The notes under the pieces: model-generated
What the model saw: only the letters and a program-made list of their open reading frames with translations
Told to the model about the DNA's origin: nothing
Database searches by the model: none
Shown: in pieces, positions 25,267 through 33,147 of the stretch
Layout of the letters: each line of letters starts with the position of its first letter
How positions within the stretch are numbered: the stretch's first letter is position 1
Assembly (NCBI GenBank): GCA_030765525.1
Contig: JAVCCK010000005.1
Coordinates: forward strand, 1 to 64,000
Reading direction: 5' to 3'
DNA from: Candidatus Lernaella stagnicola
GTDB lineage: Bacteria; Lernaellota; Lernaellaia; Lernaellales; Lernaellaceae
DNA length: 64,000 nucleotides
Position numbers and translations under genes: made by a program

Positions 25267-27552
25267 TTAGATATCGTCGCCACCGGAACTGTCGGAACCT
25301 TCGCCGTCGGTACCTTCCGGCGGCACGTCGCCACCGTCTTCCCAACCGTCATCCCAGCCGTAGTATTCCTCTTCCCAGGGCAGGCTGATTTCCTGCTCGT
25401 TGTCCCAGGTGCCGATTTCGGTAACAACCAGCCCGAAGGTGCTGATCGTGAACAAGTAGTCGCCGATGCGCACGGAGCGCCGCGGTTCGGGAAGTCCCCA
25501 ATAGTCGTCGCTACCGGCTTCCGGTTCGATTAGGCTGTGATCGATCCGTGCCAACTCGGCAAAGCCGTCGGCTACGGTGACATCCATCACGACCACGCCG
25601 GCAAATGCGTCGCCGCTGCCGGGTTCGTCGTCATCGTCGGTGACCGGTTCGTCGTCATCGGCGCCCGGTTCGTCGTCATCGGCAACGGGGTCGTCACCAG
25701 GCACGGTTTCATCCTCGTCACCCCAGTCGTCGCCGTACCCCCAATCAATGATCGGGATCGCCAACAGGTCGCGGCTGGGATCGTAGAGGAAGGCGTGATG
25801 GTCGTACGCCGCGGCCGACCCCACCCAACCGAAGTTGTGTCCCCACAGTTTCTGCGGATTGGCGAAGTCGCTCACGTCAAACAGCGAAAGCGCCAAAGTG
25901 CCGTCGCTGCCCCACTCATCGCCGCCCTGCCCGACGGCCAGCAGGTAATCCTCGCCCATCGGGTGCAGGTAGGTGGAGAAGCCGGGAATTTCGAGTTCGC
26001 CGACGAGGGTTGGGTTTTCCGGGTCGGACAAGTCGATGGTGAACAGCGGGTCGGTTTGCTCAAAGGTGACCAGGTAACCGCGCGGGCCCATCATGCGGGC
26101 GGCGTAGATTTGCTCGTCGAGGGCCAGGTTTTCCAGCGAACCGGCGGGCACGAGGCCCTGCTGGTCATCCAGACTGAAGCAGAAAACGCCGTTGCGCTCC
26201 GGCGTACCGGTGCGCCAGCCGCCGTATGAAGTCGCCACGCGCAGGTGACCCTGCCACTCGCTCATGGAGAATTGGTTGAGCATCCAACCCCGCACTTCCG
26301 CGCTACCCTTGTAGACGGCCTCTTCCGGATTGGAGGCGATGTCGAAGCGGTGGATGGGGCTCAAGTCGTCAAACTGCTCGGGTTCCACCCAACCCCAGGC
26401 GGTGTCGATGGTGCCGCTGACGTAGAGGTTCTCTTGGCTGGCGTAGACCATGTACCCATCGGCAATAATCGAGATGTCGAGTTGCCGGGCCGTGGGGTCG
26501 TCCATGCGCACGGTCAACACGGAGAGAATGGCCGTGCCCATCGGATCTTCCGGCCGGTAATGGTCGGGACACTCCGACAGCAGGCCGGTTTCGGTTTCCA
26601 TGCCGCCCGCGGTGTGAATGACGTTGTAGTAGCGGGGCAGCCAATCTTCGAGAGTGCTTTCTTCGATGATCGCCCGGTTTTGCGCCTTGAGTTCTTCCAG
26701 CGCGACCTCGAGTTCTTCAGGCGTGTAGTCGTAGCCGTCGAGGTAGTACTCCAGACCGGCGAGCGTCTTATGCACCGTGGTGACGATGCGCACGCCCGCG
26801 TCGATCATGCGGCTGCTGACCAATTCGCCCTCGACGTACATTTCGCGCTCGACGAAGGGATCGGTTTTGTCGGAGTGGTCGACGATCGAGACTTTCACTA
26901 CGTTCCAGTAACGCTCATCCTCGGGCACGTCGGGCCAAAGTTCGGCGGGCGCTTGGTCGCGGGTCACGCGCGAAAAGACCAGCGCCTTGTCGCCGTAGAG
27001 GTACATGTCGCTGACGTATCCCTCGATATCGACGCGAGAGATTTCCTCGGTGCTGACCTGCGGATTGGCGTCGAAAAGAATGAAGTAGCCGCCGGTGACC
27101 AGGTAGAGGTAGTTGCCGTCGGTTTTGACCATGTCGGCCTCATCCACGCCCTCTTCCTGCACGTTGGTGTCGGTATAATCGTCGCCGCGCGCGTCACCGT
27201 CGCCGGTGCCGCCGTCATCGTCTCCCATTTCGCCGCCGGCCTGATCATCGTCGGCGGCGAAATCGTCGTCGTCGCCACCGGGAGCGGCGGTGTCGTCTTC
27301 GTTGCTCCAGTCGTCTTCAGGAACCTCGTACCAGTCTTCGCTGTAGATGGCGTCGATCGCTCGTTCCATTTCCATCGTCGCGTTTTGCTGTAACCAGGTA
27401 ATGACGTCGCCGCAATCGCGGCATCGATAAAGACCGGCCTTGTCGGTATATATGTCGCTGTCGCCGTCGCCGGTGGCGCAGGCCGCCAACCTAAACGAGG
27501 CAACCAGCGCGAAGGCCAGCCAGCCGTACATAATCCATTTTCCAAACTTCAT
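25267..27552 (-). CDS. Beta-propeller domain lipoprotein with Asp-rich linkers
   Basis: The 761-residue protein has a signal peptide ending in LAAC, a lipobox, so lipidation at Cys25 is likely. After an Asp/Gly-rich linker (residues about 80-125) comes TNVQEEGVDEADMVKTDG, the signature of the secreted beta-propeller family PF09826, followed by seven or so blade-like units with YLYLVTGGYF, GYLVTFEQTDPLF and similar segments. A second run of DDEPGADDDEPVTDDDDEPG-type repeats interrupts the late blades near residues 620-645. The C-terminus is again acidic. Start ATG 27552 follows GGGGAG. Function is unknown; an extracytoplasmic, possibly calcium-binding, surface protein is likely. Confidence 0.82.
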   Translation of the reverse strand: MKFGKWIMYGWLAFALVASFRLAACATGDGDSDIYTDKAGLYRCRDCGDVITWLQQNATMEMERAIDAIYSEDWYEVPEDDWSNEDDTAAPGGDDDDFAADDDQAGGEMGDDDGGTGDGDARGDDYTDTNVQEEGVDEADMVKTDGNYLYLVTGGYFILFDANPQVSTEEISRVDIEGYVSDMYLYGDKALVFSRVTRDQAPAELWPDVPEDERYWNVVKVSIVDHSDKTDPFVEREMYVEGELVSSRMIDAGVRIVTTVHKTLAGLEYYLDGYDYTPEELEVALEELKAQNRAIIEESTLEDWLPRYYNVIHTAGGMETETGLLSECPDHYRPEDPMGTAILSVLTVRMDDPTARQLDISIIADGYMVYASQENLYVSGTIDTAWGWVEPEQFDDLSPIHRFDIASNPEEAVYKGSAEVRGWMLNQFSMSEWQGHLRVATSYGGWRTGTPERNGVFCFSLDDQQGLVPAGSLENLALDEQIYAARMMGPRGYLVTFEQTDPLFTIDLSDPENPTLVGELEIPGFSTYLHPMGEDYLLAVGQGGDEWGSDGTLALSLFDVSDFANPQKLWGHNFGWVGSAAAYDHHAFLYDPSRDLLAIPIIDWGYGDDWGDEDETVPGDDPVADDDEPGADDDEPVTDDDDEPGSGDAFAGVVVMDVTVADGFAELARIDHSLIEPEAGSDDYWGLPEPRRSVRIGDYLFTISTFGLVVTEIGTWDNEQEISLPWEEEYYGWDDGWEDGGDVPPEGTDGEGSDSSGGDDI

Positions 27553-27842
27553 GACTGTATCTCCCCAAAAAGCGCGTCATCAGCGCGGAATTTTACCACG
27601 TGGCAAAGACCAAGCTTTTACTATCGCAAATCCTATGCCAGCCTCTCAGTTCCGCTAAAATACTGATTTTCCGCATGAATTATCGCACGGCGATAGCAAA
27701 AAGCAACGAAAAAACTGACGCCTTGCCCTTTTCGGGCTCAGAAAACTGAGGACCGGCGTTTTCCGTTTTGTACGGCCGTGCGGTTCTCGACGGACGTCGG
27801 CCGGTGTTCTACACTGACGGCTCTAACCGGCAAGGAGCGCGT
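27553..27842. other. 290-bp divergent intergenic region
   Basis: The region lies between the divergent beta-propeller and agmatinase genes and must hold both promoters. A short imperfect palindrome (CAGAAAACTGAGGA near 27740) is visible, but no convincing -35/-10 pair stands out. Confidence 0.4.
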
Positions 27843-28712
27843 ATGGCCGAGCACTTTTTCGATATCCCCGCCTCGTTCGCCGAGCGGGAAAAAGCGGGCG
27901 CGGCGATTGTCTCGATTCCCTTCGAAAAAACCGTTTCCTACGGCGGCGGCACGGCACGCGGCCCGGCGGCGATCTTCGAGGCGAGTTGTCAGGTGGAATA
28001 CTTCGACGAAGTGCTGCAGCGCGAACCGTATCGCGCGGGCATCTTCAGCGAGGCGATTCCCGATTCGGCGGAGGTGTCGGCCCTGTCGCCGGAGGCCATG
28101 ATTGAACGCTTTTCCGGCATCGTCGGCGGGCATCTGGACGAAGGCCGGTTCCCGGTGGTGCTCGGAGGCGAACATACGGTGACGCTGGCCCCCTTCGACG
28201 CGGCGGTGCGGCGGCATCCGGATTTGCACGTGCTGCACCTGGACGCTCACGCCGACCTGCGCGACACCTACGAGGACGACCCGTTTTCGCACGCCTGCGT
28301 GGCGCGGCGCATGGTGGAAAAGGCGCCGATCGTGCAAATCGGCATCCGATCCTACGACAAAGAGCAGGCCGATGCGTTGAAGGATTTACCGGTTCACATG
28401 CTGCACGCGCACGAAATCCGCGCGGGGCGCGACATGGCCGCGTTTGCCGATGAGCACCTGGGTGAAACGGTGTATTTGACCATCGATCTGGACGCGTTCG
28501 ATCCGTCGATCATGCCCGCCACCGGCACGCCCGAGCCCGGCGGTCTGCTGTGGAATGAAGTGGACGCGCTGCTGGCGTGGCTGTTCGCCCACCGGCGCGT
28601 CGTGGCGATGGACGTGGTGGAACTCGCGCCGATCGACGGCCTGCGCGCGCCGGACTTCCTGGCCGCGCGGCTGGTGTATCGCTGCATCGGGCGGCGGGCG
28701 GCGCGCAAATAA
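27843..28712 (+). CDS. speB: Agmatinase/ureohydrolase
   Basis: The 289-residue protein shows all three metal-binding segments of the arginase/agmatinase superfamily: GGEHTVT, LDAHADLRD and TIDLDAFDPS, which bind two manganese ions. The N-terminal SYGGGTARGPAAIFEAS is the agmatinase-type substrate loop. The reaction expected is agmatine to putrescine plus urea, in the cytoplasm. ATG 27843 follows AAGGAG. The symbol speB is given on motif order; other guanidino substrates are possible. A CoA-transferase operon follows with its own promoter. Confidence 0.85.
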   Translation: MAEHFFDIPASFAEREKAGAAIVSIPFEKTVSYGGGTARGPAAIFEASCQVEYFDEVLQREPYRAGIFSEAIPDSAEVSALSPEAMIERFSGIVGGHLDEGRFPVVLGGEHTVTLAPFDAAVRRHPDLHVLHLDAHADLRDTYEDDPFSHACVARRMVEKAPIVQIGIRSYDKEQADALKDLPVHMLHAHEIRAGRDMAAFADEHLGETVYLTIDLDAFDPSIMPATGTPEPGGLLWNEVDALLAWLFAHRRVVAMDVVELAPIDGLRAPDFLAARLVYRCIGRRAARK

Positions 28713-28716
28713 CGTC

Positions 28717-28744
28717 TTGACGGACGGCGCAGGTTTTCTATTCT
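28717..28744 (+). promoter_or_regulatory. Candidate sigma-70 promoter of the CoA-transferase operon
   Basis: TTGACG (28717-28722) and TATTCT (28739-28744) are separated by 16 bases, 35 bases before the subunit A start codon. Confidence 0.5.
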
Positions 28745-28778
28745 CGTAAGCGATCATCACAGGAAAGGTCGAAACCCC

Positions 28779-29756
28779 ATGAGCGACACGCAGTTTGAGT
28801 TTCCGCGACAAGGCTGCCGGACGCTGATCAAAGCGCCCGACCCCGCCGCGTTGCGCGCGGTGAATCGGGAACGGAACAAGGCGCTGGTGGACAAGCGCGT
28901 GAGCGAGGACGAGGCCATCGAGCGCTTCGTGAACGAGGGCGATTACCTCGGCTTCGAACTCTACGGCACGGTGCGCTGCCCGATGTCGCTGACGCGGGCG
29001 CTGATCCGCAGCGGCAAGACGGGTTTCGACCTGGCCGGGCAAGGCGTGCACGAGGCCGATCTGCTGCTGGCGGCGAGCCTCATCAAGCGCATCGATTGCA
29101 CGTACATCGGGCAGGAAGTGTACGGCGTGAGCCCGCTGCTGCGGCGCGAGGTGGAATCGGGCCGCGTCGAGGAAGTGGTCGAGTGGTCCAACGGCGCGAT
29201 CACCTGGCGCTTCAAGGCCGCCGCGATGGGCCTGCCCTTTTTGCCGACCTACTCGATGCTCGGCTCCGACACCTTCAACTACAGCGCGGCCAAGGTGATC
29301 GACTGCCCCTTCACCGGTAAGCCGGTGGCGCTGCTGCCCGCGTTGGTGCTGAACGTGGGTTTCATTCACGTCAGCCGGGCCGACAAGTTCGGCAACTGCC
29401 AGGTGGACGGCGTGAGCGGGTTTGCCGCGGAGATGGCGCGGGCGTCCAAGAAGCTGATCATCTCGACCGAGGAAATCGTCGACACCGAGGTGTTCCGGCG
29501 CGAGCCCGAGCGGACGATCATCCCCTGGTACAACGTGGACGCCGTGGTGCACGCGCCCTACGGCTCATGGCCCGGCGAAATGACCGGCGTCTACGAACGC
29601 GACGAAGAGCACTACCGCATGTTCCTGGAACTGGTCAAAACGCCCGAGGGCACCGAGCAATACATGCGCCAATGGGTGCGCGATCTTCCCAACCACCAGG
29701 CGTTGATCGAGAAGATCGGCGCGGACCGCCTCGCGGCGATCCGAATCGACACGTGA
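28779..29756 (+). CDS. gctA: CoA-transferase subunit A, glutaconate-CoA-transferase type
   Basis: The 325-residue protein has the length and order of GctA-like subunits of class I CoA-transferases, which move CoA between acids such as glutaconate and acetate. Visible are the FPRQGC start, GVSPLLRREVE and SRADKFGNCQVDG, a conserved C-terminal half segment. The catalytic Glu belongs to subunit B. It overlaps nothing and is followed after 10 bp by subunit B, so the two form a stable heterodimer-encoding operon. The symbol is by similarity; the acid substrate is not known. Confidence 0.8.
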   Translation: MSDTQFEFPRQGCRTLIKAPDPAALRAVNRERNKALVDKRVSEDEAIERFVNEGDYLGFELYGTVRCPMSLTRALIRSGKTGFDLAGQGVHEADLLLAASLIKRIDCTYIGQEVYGVSPLLRREVESGRVEEVVEWSNGAITWRFKAAAMGLPFLPTYSMLGSDTFNYSAAKVIDCPFTGKPVALLPALVLNVGFIHVSRADKFGNCQVDGVSGFAAEMARASKKLIISTEEIVDTEVFRREPERTIIPWYNVDAVVHAPYGSWPGEMTGVYERDEEHYRMFLELVKTPEGTEQYMRQWVRDLPNHQALIEKIGADRLAAIRIDT

Positions 29757-29766
29757 GGGGGCGGCC

Positions 29767-30534
29767 ATGAGCGAGACGACTTACAACTCCAGCGAACTGC
29801 TGATTTGCCTGGCCGGCCGCCTGGTGGAAGACGGCGCGATGGCCTTTATCGGCACGGGCATTCCGATGCTCGCCGCCTCCCTGGCGCAACGGCGGCAGGC
29901 GCCGAACATGGTGCCGATTTTCGAATTCGGCGGCCTGGGCGCGAAGCTCGAGAAGCTGCCGCTGGCGGTGGGCGACATGCGCACGTTCAACAAGGCGATG
30001 GTGGCCTCGAGCATCTGCGAGGTGATGGAGACGGCGCAGCGCGGTTTCATCGAGTACGGCTTCATCGGCGGGGCGCAGATCGACATGTACGGCAACCTGA
30101 ACTCGACGCTGATCGGCACGCCGGACGCGGTGAAGGTGCGGCTGCCGGGCTCGGGCGGGGCGAACGACATCGGCTCGCTGATCTGGCGGACGATCGCCAT
30201 CATGCGGCACGACAAGCGGCGCTTTGTCGAGAAGCTCGACTTCCTGACCACGCCGGGCTACCTGCACGGCCCCGGCTCGCGCGAGGCGGCGGGGCTGCCG
30301 CCGGGCACCGGCCCGTACCGAGTGGTAAGCAACCTGGGCATCATGGGTTTTGACGAGCAGAGCAAGCGGATGACGCTGCTGTCGGTCAACCCGGGCGTCA
30401 CGATCGCGCAGGTGGTGGAGAATACGGGCTTTGAGTTGCTGGTGGCCGACGAGGTCACCGAGAACGCGCCGCCCACCGCCGAGGAACTGCGCATCCTGCG
30501 CGAGGATGTCGACCCCGACGGGCTTTATCGGTAG
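29767..30534 (+). CDS. gctB: CoA-transferase subunit B, glutaconate-CoA-transferase type
   Basis: The 255-residue protein pairs with the preceding subunit A. It has FIGTGIPMLAASLAQ near the N-terminus and FEFGGLG, where the Glu corresponds to the catalytic glutamate that forms the enzyme-CoA thioester, and the RVVSNLGIMGFD and GVTIAQVVENTGFEL segments typical of the beta subunit. Its last 133 bases (30402-30534) recur at 33008-33140 with four mismatches; this copy is the intact gene. It converges on the KAP-FGE gene with a double hairpin in between. Confidence 0.82.
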   Translation: MSETTYNSSELLICLAGRLVEDGAMAFIGTGIPMLAASLAQRRQAPNMVPIFEFGGLGAKLEKLPLAVGDMRTFNKAMVASSICEVMETAQRGFIEYGFIGGAQIDMYGNLNSTLIGTPDAVKVRLPGSGGANDIGSLIWRTIAIMRHDKRRFVEKLDFLTTPGYLHGPGSREAAGLPPGTGPYRVVSNLGIMGFDEQSKRMTLLSVNPGVTIAQVVENTGFELLVADEVTENAPPTAEELRILREDVDPDGLYR

Positions 30535-30548
30535 GCGGGTAATCGCGA

Positions 30549-30594
30549 CCAGGGCTTTGCCCTGGACCCACCAAAGAGGGCAAGCCCCCTTTGG
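30549..30594. repeat. Double palindromic unit (REP/BIME-like), possible terminator
   Basis: CCAGGGC (30549-30555) pairs with GCCCTGG (30559-30565) around TTT, and CCAAAGAGGG (30571-30580) pairs with CCCCCTTTGG (30585-30594) with one mismatch. This type of GGGCTTTGCCCTGGACCC unit followed by a second hairpin is a common extragenic palindrome in GC-rich proteobacteria. Here it separates convergent gctB and the KAP-FGE gene. Confidence 0.7.
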
Positions 30595-30640
30595 AAACCC
30601 CCGAAAAGGGTAAAAGAGAAAAAGAGCCCAAGGGTAACTC

Positions 30641-32675
30641 TTAACAGTCCCGGGAAATACGAAACCCAATGTCGCCGATACGGTAGTCTGGATCGCCCCC
30701 GACCCGAACCGACGCGCGCACAACGTCTGCACTATTGACCCAGCAACCGCCGCGGACAACACGGTCCGTCGGGTACTTGCCGACCAAGACCCAACACCAC
30801 TCCCAGACGTTGCCGAGCATGTCATAGAGGTCCCAGGCGTTTGGTTTCTTTTCGCCAACGGGATGCGTCGATCCCTCTGAGTTCTCGCCGTACCAAGCGA
30901 TCTCTTCCAGCGGCCCGTAGGGGTCTTTCGTGCCTCCGGCCAAACAGGCGTATACCCATTCTTCCTCAGTGGGTAAACGTATTCCTTTTGCGCCTTCGAT
31001 TGGCGTCGCCGTATCGTTCTCTTCGTCCACAGCGTAGACTTCTTTCATACCCAGTTTCTTGGAAAGCGTATTGCAGAATTTTACCGAATCAAACCAAGAA
31101 ACCATTTCCACCGGATAATCTTCGGTTCCCTCCCCGGCGATGCGACTGGGATTCGTTCCCATCACCTCCTCGTAAAGGCTTTGCGTTACAGGGTAGGCGA
31201 GCATTTCGAAATCTTTTCCCGGAATCTTTTTCCAAGGCAACCGGTGAACGGACATTTTCGCCGGCCGGGTTGTTTTCGACTCTTCAGGACTCTCTTCGAT
31301 GCGCGTGGCGGCAGCCATCTCGATGATCGTACGGATTGCTTCTTCGTCTTCAGGAAAATCGGTGAGTCTTTCGCCTTCGCTTTGATCCTTTCTCAGAATT
31401 ACCTTGATAATATCGTCGTCGATTCCCGGTGTGTTTTTGACCCACTCGTCAAGCGAGTATGGCTCCTGAGCTGCATCTTGCTCTGGTTGTCTATGGGAAT
31501 AGTACTCTTGAAGATGGTAGAGAAGCAGCGGCCATTTCTCCGCGGTCGCTATTAGTTCGCGGTGGGCGTGGAACTGAAGCAACGTCCATTTTGCCAACAG
31601 GTCCGGCTGATAATCGAAGCTCGCATCCGCCTTCTTTCTGGCCTCGGCCAATGCGAGGTTAACCGATATGAGGTTGACGGCCATTTTGCACGCGCGTGGT
31701 TTTCGTTCCATCACTTCCGCGATCATTTCGCAGTATCGGGCCAGACGCGAATCTTCGGCGGCGTGTGAACGAATCAACTCCAACATGCGCGATATTTCCG
31801 GCGGTGGTAGCCGAATGGGAATTTGAATGATCTTTTCGAGATACTCTCTGGGATTAACCGGTATCTCCGACTTCTCGTCAAAAGCGAAGTCCTTGTACCG
31901 CACCAATATGCCGGCACGTATTACGCGCTCGTCCACGCCGATAATGAAGTAGAAACCCGGCAGGTCCAGGAAGACCTTGATGCCTTCGAGTAGTTCGATG
32001 GCTCGTTCCGGCAGGCAGCGATCCAGGTCGTCGATACAAACCACGATACGAAGGTCTTTGGCATTGCCCTTGGCGTTCCGCAATTCTTCCGTGAGGCGAT
32101 AATAGAGACTCTGATAAGCCTTCATCGCTTGCATGTACGGTCGCCTTTCCTCCTCCGCTTTTTGCTCTTCCTCTTGAACGGCCTCCCCCGAGTTTAACCA
32201 TTGACTTTTCGCCATCGATACTAATTTTGGCCACGCCGAGCGCTGAAATTTCGCCCGACATTCCATGTGCGATGGCGGCGGGCACATTCTTGACTATCCT
32301 TAACAGCCCTTCTGCTACTTCAAGCGCTTTTCCCTTCAATGTTTTCTCTGTTTTGATCTCATCATCCAACGCGGCGACTAAGGTGTGGAAGAAAGGAACG
32401 ATGAGGTGCTCTTCGCGGGTAAATCGCCAAGGATTGAACCAGACGGTGAGTACGTCTGACTTCTCCCCCAAGTGGTCGAAAACCCACCGCAGAACCGTTG
32501 ACTTCCCCGATCCGTATTGTCCGTACAAGCCGATGGAAAAGCAGTTATCGACATCGGAGTCGAGAACAATTTTCGAGATCACATCTCGGAAGATGACGTA
32601 GCCCAGGGCGTCCTTGCCATCGGCCGGCAACATTGCGGGGCCGTCGGATAGAATGCAGATTTTGTCGTCAGCCAT
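30641..32675 (-). pseudogene. KAP P-loop NTPase fused to FGE-sulfatase domain, copy A (frameshifted)
   Basis: Two overlapping frames encode one protein. From ATG 32675 the first frame gives a Walker A (GLYGQYGSGKST, near residue 53) and the KAP motif VWFNPWRF. The second frame, ending at 30641, gives Walker B (VVCIDDLDRC, near residue 211), a helical region and, from about residue 478, an FGE-sulfatase domain (FEMLAYPVTQSLYEEVMG to VRGGCW and GFRISRDC). The frames meet at a run of five C on the plus strand (32185-32189); removing one base joins KLG to GEAVQEEE. This is a real mutation, an assembly error at a homopolymer, or recoding; I cannot tell. FGE catalytic Cys residues are absent. KAP NTPases include the phage-exclusion protein PifA; a defence-type role is an inference. 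Confidence 0.8.
32185..32189 (-). other. Frameshift site in KAP-FGE copy A
   Basis: Five G residues on the coding strand. Reading with four G restores a continuous protein of about 677 residues with the same domain order as copy B (660 residues). Confidence 0.7.
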
Positions 32676-32713
32676 TCTTCACGCTCCAACTAGTAGAAAA
32701 TGCCCCGACAAAC

Positions 32714-32932
32714 CTCCCGGCAGTCGCCGGGATGCGGGTTCGTCGGCTGGTCCGCTTTTTCACGAGAGCAAACGCAGGGGGTCACCCATCGCGGTGCTGG
32801 AAATCATTGGTGTAGAATGCGTGTGCCGCCCAAGGCTGCACAGATACGGATAGTCCGTCAAGGGGACGCGCGGGCGAGCGTAGCTAATCGTCGTTTCGGG
32901 AAAATCGCAAAGCGACCCGCGCGCGCGGCGGG
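32714..32932 (-). repeat. 219-bp conserved element R, copy 1 (upstream of KAP-FGE copy A)
   Basis: It aligns without gaps to 35181-35399 with about eight mismatches (about 96 percent identity). It ends 39 bp upstream of the copy A start codon. On the coding strand of the KAP gene it contains GTCGC-TTT-GCGAC, ACGGA-CTA-TCCGT and CCCGGC-GACT-GCCGGG hairpins. It has no convincing coding frame. Confidence 0.85.
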
Positions 32933-33007
32933 CAGTGTAATCTTTCGCGATTTGGCAACGGAGAATCCATTTAACGAGGGGCAGGACACCCTGCCGTACA
33001 ATCAGCA

Positions 33008-33140
33008 GATCGCGCAGGTGGTGGAGAATACGGGCTTTGAGTTGCCGGTGGCCGACGAGGTCACCGAGAACGCGCCGCCCACCGCCGAGGAGCTGCGCAT
33101 CCTGCGCGAGGATGTCGACCCCGACGGGTTTTACCGGTAG
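33008..33140 (+). pseudogene. Duplicated 3' fragment of gctB
   Basis: 133 bases equal to 30402-30534 except for four substitutions, keeping the reading frame and stop codon (two amino-acid changes, LPVADEV and DGFYR). No start codon or upstream half of the gene is present, so it is a fragment left by the duplication of the KAP-FGE unit. Confidence 0.9.
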
Positions 33141-33147
33141 GGCGGAA

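Noticed and set aside
32700-33140. A 146-codon plus-strand frame through element R into the gctB fragment
   Set aside because: It is a chance in-frame join of the structured element and the duplicated fragment; only the fragment is gene-derived.
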